Source of the DNA: Lamellibrachia columna
Taxonomy: Eukaryota; Annelida; Polychaeta; Sabellida; Siboglinidae
Direction of reading: 5' to 3'
Length of the DNA stretch: 64,000 nt
NCBI GenBank assembly: GCA_963662155.1
Contig: OY759267.1
Coordinates: 38,116,278 to 38,180,277 of the forward strand
In this document: one piece after another, positions 25,848-38,100 of the stretch
How positions within the stretch are numbered: position 1 is the stretch's first letter
Layout: every line of letters begins with the position of its first letter
Made by a program: the position numbers and the translations under genes
The notes under the pieces: generated by a model
Databases searched by the model: none
Told to the model about the DNA's origin: nothing
The model's input: the letters and a program-made list of their open reading frames with translations, nothing else

Positions 25848-26819
25848 ATTTTAATGACATTTCAATTCCCAAACATACGGTTACCTTTTACGAACCCCTC
25901 CCTTTTACAAACATACAGACATGGTATTACTCATAAATCAGTCCTTTCTTAACTGCAATTAACAATTTATAAACCACACGCATTGGCATAATAATACCCA
26001 TATAACCAATATATTTGCTTGTGATTAGTGTACCAGTGACTAAACATCCCCCCAAGCATGTAAAGTACATCATTAATTTTGAAGGTGAGAAGATTTGTCC
26101 AAATTGGAACAAAGGGCATGTGTTACAATTTCAATCAAGCTTGCTTGTCCATGTTTTGAATAAAGAACACAGCATACCAATTTACATGCTGACACATTGG
26201 TTCAGTTTGTCTTCTTTGGGTGCACAGAGGCAGTGTTGCAATTTGTAATCTGTTTATATTAGAAGTTTGCCATTTATATGTTCTGCTCTTAGACTACTGG
26301 TTGTTGAGAGGGATAGCACATGCCAATATAACATGCTCAAAATCCTCTTTGTGCTTTTTAAATCATACTGTTGGCACCAGCTTATTCTTATACTGGTGTA
26401 GGGCTGCAGTCACCTTACTTCTACAGAGGAAGACTCAGCTTGTAGTTCTTCGCAGTTAGTGGTGTCCGCCAGTGCCCAACGGCATGGTCTCCTGATTGCA
26501 TTCCATGGCTAACTGGTGGGTTAACTAACGAATGGCGGTTTGATGACATCCTGGTGGCTTTATTAAAGAAAAAGGGATTATGGCCTGAACTGGTAGTGCT
26601 TAATTGTTTGATTAACTGGGCTTTTCTTTCTGTTGCCTTTTTGGGTATCATAGTCATGGTCATGGGAGAATGCCACCATGGGGGTGTAGGGATGGTAAGG
26701 TGGATAACCGTCTCCGGAGGTACTGAAACTCGGTGGTATCATAGTCATAATAATAAAAAAGTATTTAAAAAAATAGCTGAACATTTAAATACTTCAGGTA
26801 AGTTTTAGTGAACTATAAA

Positions 26820-27005
26820 TACATTAATTTATTTTCACAGCATATATTGAGAAACTACTCTGATGTACTCGAAATGTACTCGTAAATCTAAGTATATTGA
26901 GAATGAGTACGAGTACATGACCCATAAGGTATATGAGTACGAGTACCTCAAAAATGTACTCGAGTACACGAGTACTTCTGCCCCATAAGTGTATATATTT
27001 TCTAT
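26820..27005. repeat. Degenerate TACTCG-rich repeat
   Basis: Many overlapping GAGTAC/GTACTCG words, ending near 26990 with CTTCTGCCCCATA. It resembles the ends of some non-autonomous DNA transposons, but no terminal repeat pair or target duplication was found. Confidence 0.35.
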
Positions 27006-27183
27006 ATATCACTTGGTGAAGCAACTGAGTATTGCATGTTCCGTTAAATTTTTGAGTATTCCCAAATAAAAGCATTACATTGTAACACTAATTGTAACAC
27101 TAGTTTGTCATAAATTTAACATGTCAATCAAAATATTAAAATAATGGACATACAAAAGAAGAGACCACAGTGAAGCTAGTGAC

Positions 27184-27288
<105 letters not shown>

Positions 27289-27369
27289 GGAATAGATATG
27301 TACCACACTTATAAATGCATATGCGTTATTAGTCCACTTTAATAATTTCGCTAAAACATGGCATGAACT

Positions 27370-27705
27370 GTGGAGAACAAGAGAAGGGGAGGACGACGGA
27401 AAAGAATGTTCGGAGAACTTGCACGAGACGAAGGTCTCTCGGCCGAACAGGAAATCTTGCGTGTCATGAAACGCACTCTGGACCGGTTCCAGCAGGAAAT
27501 GGTTAAGAGGTTCACTCGTCTCAAAGAAATGAATGCGACGTTTGGCTCTCTACATGACACGGTACATGTCGTGGAAGTTGAGCACCAGAATTCGACTGAT
27601 GTCACTCTCCGTCAAAACTGTAAGGATCTTGGAACGGCCTGTCACATCGGTTTCGATGGGACCGAACTCTGTGCAGAGATATGCGACTGCAGAATGTCCC
27701 TTTAA
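27370..27705 (+). pseudogene. Orphan coding-like ORF, origin unknown
   Basis: An open frame of about 110 codons directly after a TGA, with no ATG at its start (first codon GTG). Composition is coding-like: basic start RRGGRRKRMFGELARDEGL, a charged helical middle with MKRTLDRFQQEMVKRF and RLKEMNATFG, then a cysteine-bearing end (LCAEICDCRM). There is no recognised domain. It could be a piece of a domesticated or dead DNA transposon, or one exon of a longer gene. The flanks show no strong splice sites that I can defend. Confidence 0.35.
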
Positions 27706-27837
27706 GACACGCTCTGGTTTGCTCTGTTCACTTGACCGATGTTTGACAGCCGCGACATGAACTGTTTGCGTACGAGTACGTGCGCGTGTGCATGTATGCC
27801 TGTATGACTGGATGTATGCGTGCATGTGTACGTGCAT

Positions 27838-28092
27838 GTTTTATAGTATGGTAGCACGGTACCCAGTCATTGGGACAGGTAGATGCACGGAAGCGCTTTA
27901 CAATCCACCCCATGCTAGATCTGTTCAATCCAACACCATCTCGGCTTGTATGGGAAGCATTCAGCCACGCTGCAATTACTGCGCGAAGACTTTTCGTTCA
28001 CATATTTACCACTGTCTGTAGCAATGTACTCATTCAGAGCTAAGTGAACTGTGGCAACGAGATCGATTGAAGGTGGTAATGTTATCAGTGTC
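27838..28092 (-). mobile_element. tRNA-derived SINE (family A), 5'-truncated
   Basis: On the plus strand: AGCACGGTACCCAGTC, GAAGCGCTTTACA, GCATTCAGCCACGCTGCAAT, TTCGTTCACATATTTACCAC, GAGCTAAGTGAACTGTGGCA. The same order is found at 52132-52460 and, reversed, at 46800-47475. The GCGCTTTGAGC/GCGCTATATAA-type tail is common among animal SINEs. The tRNA-like head is missing here. Confidence 0.75.
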
Positions 28093-28542
28093 CCTGAGGC
28101 TGGCTGGTTCGCCGCAGGTGCCGGTCTGTGCGCGGAACGGACAGCCTGACCTAGGACTCACGATCCCCGGCACTTCTCAAGCCGAAATGTCCTGTATTGC
28201 AGAGGATTTTAAGGAGTTTCTGGGTGTAACGTCTTTGATTTTGTGTTTGTTGACTTTTTGCTTTTGTTGATATCTGTATATACATGCATCTACGCGCATT
28301 AGTGAAACATTCCCCAGATGCAGCCGTAACGGAATAGCTAAAGCCGAATATGCAACACAACAGAGCCACACGTTTGAGTGGTCTACAATGATATAACTTC
28401 TGTGAAGCAAGTCAAATTAATCTTAATCTCTTGATTAATTTCATATATGCGATATTTTGCTTCCCCTGCATAGACATTAGACACTAGGTAGAAGTAGCTT
28501 TTAGCAAAATCGGCCGCCAAGTTGCCGAGGGACGCCCCCCGC

Positions 28543-28608
28543 ACGGTTATTTTCCGACTCAAATGTGAACGTCGCCGTGACGCTATCTGCAAATATCGGA
28601 GCAACTTG
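28543..28608 (+). pseudogene. Decayed fragment of a LamG-like exon
   Basis: Translation gives FSDSNVNVAVTLSANI. This parallels ISDFVHVAVTFSANK in the exon at 1244-1364 and TAFNHVAVTFSANP in the minus-strand copy, including the nucleotide core GTCGCCGTxACG and TCTGC(A/G)AA. No neighbouring exons are found, so it appears to be a lone relic. Confidence 0.5.
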
Positions 28609-29589
28609 AAGACAAACAGTACAATCGTATTTTTGAAAATTAAGATTTAACCAAGCTAAGCTCGGAGCTGTTATACTGACTGAGAAAGCTAAAGAAAGCC
28701 GGTAAAAAAAATGACTGCTGGTTATGCAGCGGAAACATTCTGGTGAAAGACCAAAATATTAAAATTCATCAAATCCACACTAAGCTAGACCTATGCGTCT
28801 AGGTCTTAGCGACACGCGCTTGCTTGTCGCACGCGCTTGCACGTGCTTGCGTAATGCCCGAAGTCATCTATTTGTGGTCTGCAGGCCGTCGCCTACTGTG
28901 CTGCGTTAAGGTAGCGTTAACTAAAACTTTCATCGTCGCTCTCGCAGTGGGATTGGTAAGAAACGTTATCAAACTACAAACTTTGTTTCGCAAATGTTGA
29001 ATTATCTTGTTGCCTACTGAACCGCCAGGTAACGTCATTTAACACTGTCACCGTGTGAATTCGTTACACTCACAAAAGGATTAACTTGTTACGCTATCGA
29101 ACTTCGAATGTTTTAATTTGATGACGCTGAGCAAGACTGACTTACAAATGCTGCTACACAGTCACAAAATGTATTTATTTGTTGCTGTAAACTACATTCT
29201 ATGATCGTGACAATGTAAATGTAATGTGAATATCGCTTTATTGATTTATTACGATTATTATTATTCCATGTATTGTGTTTTAAAATTAAACCTATTTACT
29301 ATCATGAATTACTATTTTTTACAGTACCATTTAATTATACTAAAAGTCATTAATGTACAATGTTTCAAAGTATTACTTAAATTGCAGTTCTTGGCTGCAC
29401 TTATGATGTGCACATATTAAGTTACCATTTCTACAACTTAATTTCCAAATTAAAATGGTGATAACGTTAGTATTATATAAGTCAAAGAAACAAGCAGTTT
29501 GCCATATCATAGGAATGAATCAAAGTCGTTAAAGATAACTTAGTTAATTAATGTTCTACTTTGTTATGCAAACGCTAGTAAAACATAGA

Positions 29590-29945
29590 GTAATATGCAT
29601 TTCGTTTAAGTTCCCTACGCAGCCAACTTTGCTAAAGAAATGGCTCGTGGAAAGAAAGCTTTCAAACTTCAGGCCGTCGAAGCACAAACTTGCTCATACC
29701 GCCACCCGGAGAAGATGGCAGCCTTCGGTTATCCTGGTGTTAAAATATCTTTGAAAGTTGGTGACGCGCCAACAGTATCCCCTGTAGTTGACCGTGCCAC
29801 GCACAGACAGGCACCTACGGCGAAAGAACCTTTGCCAAAAAACTGGCAGTACACTTGTGTAGCAATCTACCAGCCAGCCTCAGAGACATTGATAACATTA
29901 CCACCTTCAATCGTTCTCGTTACTACAGTTCACTCCTGTTAGCCA
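29590..29945 (+). mobile_element. Possible LINE 3' fragment
   Basis: In one frame NLPASLRDIDNITTFNRS (about 29860-29915) resembles the C-terminal region of CR1/L2-type LINE proteins. The frame upstream is different. An overlapping 100-codon ATG ORF (29640-29942, MARGKKAFKL start) has no recognised homology, so a small unknown gene cannot be excluded. Confidence 0.35.
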
Positions 29946-31360
29946 TACAATGGGTTATTCGTCTGTACTACAGAGGAGATTGGCAGGGTCGTGTCATGCG
30001 CAGTAGATGTTTACATGTTAAGCTCCGCCTACTTGGTAAGTTTTACGGGCTCTTGTATAATTGCTGCATGCTATGAATTTATAATGTTTTATATTGATAC
30101 GTGGTTGTACATTGATTTATTGATAACTAGGGAAACAAACTGTCGCAATCGTCACAATTGTCACGATCCATGTGATTAGTAAGGTGAACTTGACACAAAC
30201 AAGCGCACCTTCAATTTACCAATTAATCGTTACAGATATAAACCATACTGAATACCAAAATAATCTTTGTGAAATGCAGTAACTAGGGTTAAAAAGAATC
30301 AGAAAAGAACCGGATGATTAATGTATAAATGTTTTTTTAGCATACGTGTCCATTCCTCATTATCGCACAGGCGCATTATTGCCGTGCGTTGTCTTTTAAA
30401 AATAAAATGCATAGGAAGATAATTTTGCTTCGTATTTAGAAACTACCGAGCACAGTGTTACACAACTACATTGCACAAAGCATAAACATGTATATTATTC
30501 CCATGAATTAATTATGAGAACGGGACATGTCAACTGACATTTAATTAAGCATTTGAATCACATACTTCTGAAAGTGTTTCAAATGACAAGCCCACAGCAC
30601 CAGGCGAGCTGACTACCTTAACTTAGCCACTCTAGATACTGCCGTAGTTGCTCACATTTTGAAGAGAATGTTTTCATTAGAATGCTGCACACAAGCACAG
30701 AGGCTAAAATATAAGAACATTGACAAGCTGAACAGAATATAAACATGAGCTACTAACCTTATCTCAGAAGTTCAATGTTTAACACACGGAAGCGTATTGT
30801 TGCCATGTGTAGAAAGAAAGAAATATCAAAATTTCGACTTAGTAAGCCGACATTTTTAAACTCTAAACGTTTACGTTACTGGGCCCATGTTATTAAATTC
30901 GCATATTTGTGGGGACATTCGGCCATGACCCCACTTGGCTTAAAAATTTCGTTTTCCCCAATGTCACATGTTGCTCCACAACACGGGAGCATAGTAAACT
31001 AATGGGTGACATAGCTTGCCCCCCCCCAGCCTCCCTATATTTTGCGAAGATCTTTGAAACGCCATAAACGCCCCTTGTTCACTGGAAAGGTTATAAGTTT
31101 ATATGATGTTCTTCATATTAATATAAAAGTTGTCTTCGTTTATTTGACGTCATCTCTTTACATTGACGTCCATGCGTGGACTTTTCGGAACGTTTTACCA
31201 TGACGTCCACGTGCGAACGTTACGTAGCGTTTTTAAATGACGTCCGTGCTCAGACGTCATAGTAAGCTATGTTATGTCTTTTTGAGACCCCCACCTCATC
31301 CCTTAACCAATTACAGTGCTCTCATCACAACCAGTCGTAGCACGAGATGATGATCTTTGC
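29946..31360. other. Intergenic, no recognised genes
   Basis: Short ORFs only. A cluster of GACTGC-free GACGTC words at 31146-31258 is listed separately. Confidence 0.35.
31144..31260. promoter_or_regulatory. Cluster of five GACGTC (CRE-like) sites
   Basis: GACGTC occurs at 31146, 31165, 31202, 31239 and 31253; the first reads TTGACGTCAT. These are CREB/ATF-like half or full sites, about 1 kb upstream of the IDUA start codon. A regulatory role is inference. Confidence 0.3.
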
Positions 31361-31460
31361 GCGTCCCTGTTCATGATAATGCTTAATGATTCTGAGCTCA
31401 GGTTCCCGAGGACATAGGCGCTATAGACGTTTTACTATTATTAGTATCCTTATTTACTAT
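31345..31460 (+). mobile_element. LINE 3'-tail fragment
   Basis: TCCCTGTTCATGATAATGCT and GGCGCTATAGACGTTTTACT match the 3' tail of the LINE at 37430-37880 (TCCCTGTTCATGATATAATG, GGCGCTATAGAAG). Confidence 0.65.
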
Positions 31461-32196
31461 TCAAATATAAATCTTGCAGGAATATTGCAGTTTGACGTTT
31501 TCAAATTATATAAATCACAATATGTCAAATATTCATTAAGAAATGGTAAAATTATTTATTTTATGTATTTTATTAAATCACGGGAAACCATAATATTTTA
31601 GCTCAATTTCGACAACATTCTATATTTGACACATAGGAAGTAACGTCACTTCAGTAAAATTTAGCCAACATGTTCTTTTATTATTGATATATAAGAAGAG
31701 GCAACAAAGTTGCGGGTTCATTACATATCTGTGAAATATCTAGGCGTAGATTGCATTTATGATGGTAATCAACATTCTGTTTAAATACAGCCCATCAATG
31801 TTATAAATATGTTGGAAACAGTGTTCCTGTAAATGTGCCATCAGCTACATCCCTGCCTTCATTCGAGTCCTCACTGAAGGGATGGATGGGGCACCACGGC
31901 ACATATAATCGTCAAATAGATCTTTTTATCAGTTCTTAACGTTTACATTGTGATTATCTTTTTTCGTTTTTAACTTTTAACGTAACTTTTATACTGCTAC
32001 CTTTTAATCACTGGAAAACTGCTCGCTCCGCACGCTACTCCCCATGTAGAGTTTATTCCTCGATATTCGGGACATCTACTGAAAGAAGGAAAAAACAATA
32101 ATGGTCTGTGTCCATTTGGTGGCTCCGTCTAGTGCTAAACTTTCGAATACTAACTGATGCCATCTAAAATAGGCATACTGTGTTGTGAACAAAACC

Positions 32197-35100
32197 ATGT
32201 TTGTGAAGAAAGACGGGGCTTGTTTAATGGCGATATGCAGCCTTTTAATGTTGCAAACTGTCTGTGGAGCTGTCAGTGTGACTAATCCTCGGTCGACAAC
32301 GGAATTGTGTTCGTCTGCTTCAGGGCGCCTGGGCGATAATACAAGTTGTTGTCACGGCACGAAGCCAAAAGCTACACTCTATGTCTCTGTTGGCAATATC
32401 GTTACCAATTTAACCCACTTCTGGAAAAGTACAGGATTTTGGTAATTTTCTCTTGAATTAAAGACTGAACATAACTTTAGTGTTGTCACGTTCACGTAAT
32501 CATGCAACTAAAATCTCCGCACCATGATTGTAACCAGGGCAGGCGTGGACCATGCCATGAGTCAACACATACTGCCATTAATACTAAATAATAGTAATAC
32601 TACTAGTACTGGCACACAAAAATCACACTTCCTGAATCATATAGGCCTAGCTTGGGCTAGCTGCTGCACATGCAGATAAACTTAATGGTTAATTTAGGCA
32701 TCTTTAAGAAAACCCTGTACTACGTTTGTGGCAGCAGGCCGAGTATATGCCTGCCCACTCACACAGGAACCCTTAAGTCAGTTCTGATCTTCCTAGTCTG
32801 CTATGTAAATTTTTTTTAATCAAATACAACTACTATATCACCCTGTTATTCAGCCAGAAATTAATACAATATTTATTTTGTAAGCTGTAGGAAATTAAAT
32901 GTGACATCCATGAAAGTTTGGTATGTTCAACAGGGTTAATATTCGCTTACAGTCCACCCGACCCACACAGTACTGCCGTCCAGTGGCTACTTGGTGAAGA
33001 CATGAGGCACAACCTTGCCTATCTCGGGTCCTTGCCTCACGACTCACTGGAGCAAGTGAGGACTCACTGGCTCCTGGACTTGGTCTCTGTCACGCGGTCA
33101 GTATATGTGTGTACAAGGTGACAAGGGTTGAAAATTTTTTTTTTTTTTAATCGGATTTTTTTATTTAAAAAAAATCAAATAAATCTTATTTGATTTTTTT
33201 TAAATCTTGTATATAGATATTTATATAGATGTTTATATTTATAAACTCTTTCAAACATGTTCTATTCATATTGATTTGGGTACTTGTCTTAACAAAGGGT
33301 ACATGATTTTTGCTTATATAAAGACATTAGACAATGTCCACAAGGCCTCACCCCCTGTAGTTGCATAATCTGTCTTGGTAAGGAAAGCATGCTGTGTGTC
33401 TGTGGCTGTAGCAGTGCTAATTATTGTTTGCTGAGAGGGTGGATTAGCACCTGTCCAGGGCTCTGTGTACTCTATGGGTCTCCAACCAGTCTGCAAACTG
33501 GTACAGTATTAAACAATTATCACCAAGACTGTCTCTCTTGAGTCAACATACTGAATTGGTAACAGCTAGCACAAGCTCTAAGTGAACTTTAACTCAGGGC
33601 TTCTGACTTGAAAAGATACTTCCTCTTGAAGACAAGTTTGTGTGGCTTCACTGCATTCAGAAAGGGAATAGCTCAAACATAATGTCATAAAATATTTGAC
33701 TATCAGTCTATCTGGTGACAATACAACTACAGAAGTGTGCGCACATTGTGCTTTTGTATTAAAAAACATACAAAACTTTGTTGATCTGCATGTTGTAAAC
33801 AATTATTTGTGTTAAATTCATATAAATCAGCGATTAAAAAAATCGGAAATAAAATCATAAATCAATTATTTTTTGGCAATGATTTAAATCATGATTTAAA
33901 TCAATGATTTAAATCAAATGATTTAAATCAAACAACCCTGAAGGTGACTACAAAAAATGGTACCCATACAACTTACTGTAACTTCCTTATTTGTATTTCA
34001 AATGAGATCTTCTTTGGTACACAATTGCTTCACTCAATGCAGGATTACTGTGGAACATTTGGCCAGATATATTTAACATATTTGATTTGGTTGAGGTTTC
34101 AGCACATGGACCAGATGTCGACCACGGCCCAGCAGACACACTTCGATGCACTAACGTGATCTGCCAGGCTTCTATCTTTGGGGCTATCTTAAGGACAATG
34201 TCTATCAAAAAAAGCCACAACCCATAAAATTATCTCAAGACGAAAATCTAACAAAATCCAGTGGATGTGCAGTGAAGTTTTCCACAGTGATCATACATTG
34301 TGTGATGCAAACATGTCCAAAAGAATGTGTAATTAAAAATAAAAATTGTGCCAACCATGTTTCTGCCATAAAAATCACTCAAATGCATGTTACAAGTGAA
34401 TCCTTGCATTACTGTAGATGTTAATAATAATATTAAATAATAATAATAACTTTATTTATACACTAGTATAAATAAGGAGTTGTTTTGTCTTCTCCCAACC
34501 AAGTTTCCATTAAGGTGACGACGTCCAGTTCGCACTCGTCGACATAGTCACGCATGAGTAGTGCCTTGTTGCAAATGGATCTTACGTTGATCAGGGAAAA
34601 CTTAGCACAAAGGTCAGGCGAACTTCGAGCAATGAACGACCCATTATCAGAGCCCCTCGACATCAGTTGAATTAAGTTTGCAGTGTTTACACCAGTTTGT
34701 TTATCAACAGAACTGACCTCATGGCACTGTCGGCTGACCACCATGGTTATTGGTCTGGAATGGTTGCTGGCACAGATTTAGTCTCTCAGTTGTTGCCATC
34801 CACGGGTGACTAGGTGGCTGCAGGCATTTCCTTACACTTAGCAAGAACGTTCTGGTCAGTGACATGCTTCAGCGGTCGCTACCTTAAGCAAGCTTAGCGC
34901 AGAGCTTGGTAGCAGATGCGTGTGTAGTTCAGATGTGTTGGCAAGAAAACCGGTTTAGGTTGATAACCGCAGCCACACCTCAGAGTAAAGGCCAGTTTAA
35001 AAGTCAGTATAAAACTTACAATTGAAGACACAGACAAGTCACAAACCTTCCACTTGTACTGTTTAGACATTCATGATTATTACTACAGAGCACGAAGACA

Positions 35101-38100
35101 ATCCAGAATCTAAACACATTGACAAATAAAGATAATAGTCAGACACTCACTACAAACTATATATGGAACATGTTAGAACATGATAGAAATATTTTTCTCA
35201 CTTATGAAAGACACTGATCCTTACCTAACATTACTTTGTGTACGATCAGTGTAGGTTGGATATCAGAAAGTATTCATTCTCACAGAGGACAATAAATTAA
35301 TGGAACAAATCATCTACAGATTGTGTAGATGCTAGCAGCATGTGTTTAAAAGAAAATTTGACATATCTCGGAAGGACGGATTACACATAGATGACCAATT
35401 GTTGAACTCTCGATAAGCCAATGACTTCCTTGCCCACTTGCCATCTGGGTGGTTTGCCTTGGATGGCAATCATGTTAAATCATGCAGGGCAAAACAGAAT
35501 GTTAAAAGTTGTTCCTTTTACGAAGTTGTTCCTTACATCAGGAGTCCATACAGCTCGAGGCCACTGTATCTGTAATTATAGATTTGGCAGTGGATTCTGA
35601 CTGTTTTGACAATTAGTTCGTAGCTTCTTAAATACCATGAAACAGTTTAATGCAATTAACATACTCTTTGCAGAATAGCAGATGGGACACCTCACTACAA
35701 CTTCTCTCAGCTCGACAGTTTCGTAGAGTTGCTCTCATCAAATGGATTGAAACCTGGGTTTGAAATCATGGGCAACCCTTCAAATTTCTTCAGTGACTTT
35801 GAGAATGTCACGCAAGTGAACTTGTGGCGAGAATTGGTGCATGAAATTGCGCAGCGCTACATCGGTAAGTGAGATGCAACATGTGTTTTCCATTAGATCT
35901 TGCATTTTTAGCACTGATTTGCAATGACAAACTAAATTCTTTTTGCAAGACATTTGTTGTGCCACATCAGACAGGTTTGTGCACCACCAATATATTTAGG
36001 ACACCATAATCACTGTCTGCATAAAGACCGTTCATTACAATTTGTTATTTTTTATTTTGATCTTAAAATCTGAAAGACGGAAAGCTGTTTAAAATGTAAG
36101 AAATGATGATTCAATAAATGACAACAGCATAGGTAGATATATGATGCCCCGTGTTACGTTTCAAAAGAACATTCTGTCAGCATAGATGTTTTATACATTC
36201 GTATAACATAGCATTGCATGAAAGATTGCATGAAAGAAACCATAATTATACAATTCGTGTTACGTTTCAAAAGAACATTCTGTCTGCATAGATGTTTTTT
36301 ATAAAAGTGTATAAAAGGTCACTGGAGAACACCAAGTAATGAATGTTACATAATACAGGGCATGTATTATAATGCAAGTTTTGTAAACTTACAATTCCAT
36401 AACTATCTTTTTGCTGTTTCCTGTTATCGTGAGGTTGTTGAAGAATCAAATCAAGCTATTACCTGTTTGTTTTATCGAATTTAAATGTTGATCTTCTTTG
36501 TCCCACTTTTATGCACCAATATCGACAACACACACATATATTAATAGTATATTACAGTACTTGTGCTGTCTTGCAGATTTGTATTTAATTTTGTTACCAG
36601 ATTTAAACAGTTGTCTATGTATTCATACAATATCTCTCTAGACATTGCAATGTTTCGATGGAAATCACTATTAGTACTTGTGATATCTTGCAGATATGTA
36701 TGGACTGGGATTCGTGCAAACGTGGAACTTTGAGACATGGAATGAGCCAAAGATGAAGCATTTTGATGGACTTAATTTTACAATACAAGGCCAGTTTGAC
36801 CAAGAATGAAAAATCCAGATGTTTAAATTCTTTCTGAACTAATTACACAATAAAGTAGTTGTATTCCATGAACATAGGTGGTAACATAGTGGTATTTAGT
36901 TACCTATCAGAAACCTAACATAGTGGTATTTAGTTACCTATCAGAAACCAATGAACTATACAGCATAAGTAATATAATTACAAACATTTCTTGTGAAGTA
37001 TCTATACTTGGAGATGTCTTGTTTCTGCCTTGTGCGCCAGTAGACACGAAGAGGACACGCACACACGGAAGCATGCACACGCACGCACGCACGCACACAC
37101 ACACACACACACACACACGCATTTGGCGATATCATCTCCTTGTTCACTAAAATTACTGAGAATTATAGAGCAGCTACCGATATTTGTGGGCTACTTTCAT
37201 TTTTCTTTCAGGCTTCCTTAATTACTTTGATGCTTGTTGGGTGGGCCTGAAGACTGCCAGCCCTTCACTGAGACTGGGGGGCCCTGGTGGAGCATGTGTT
37301 GACCACTTCAACCCAACAACTTACTGCTGGGCGCTGCTGCAACACGCCAACAATGGGGTCAACTTCTTCACTGGCCGCACACAGACGAGACTTGACTTCA
37401 TCTCCATTCACAAGAAGGTTGGCTACAGCAAGTCACTTACTTAAACAGTTACACCGGCTTCCTGTTATCTATCAAATCAAATTTAAACTGTCCACTCTTA
37501 CATATCATGTTCTATCTAAACAACAGCCACCCTATTTGGCTAGTCTTCTGCATGTTATAAATACCAGTATGACCAGGCAGCTCACAAAAACTTCTTGTTC
37601 CAACAACTTAGCTTAACCTGTGCAAACATTCTTTCTATATAGATGCACCAAAAATCTGGAGCGAAGACCCCATCAGTTTTAAATCCTCTGAAACTTTAGC
37701 TGCCTACAGTAAAAAACTGAAGACATGTATCTGAGATTGCGTACCCCCTAAATCCTTAATGGTCCCTTGTACTCATGATGACTTTTGCATGTCCCTGTTC
37801 ATGATATAATGCTTAAAGATTCTGGTTCATTGCGCCTTGGATTCCCAAAGAATTAGGCGCTATAGAAGTTTTTTATTGTTGTGTTATCTGATTTTATACA
37901 TCAAATGTTTACAGTAAACTCGACCAATCTCCTAATGCAAACCCTAATGTAAATTATGATATCCTACATGACGTAATGCAATGTGCAAAAAATAAACATG
38001 CCATATAAAACAGTTAAACTATGCAAAATACAAACACAAGAAATCCGCTTGGATTACGTTAAATATAAAAGAGTAGATGAGTTCAATTTCCTAGGGATAA

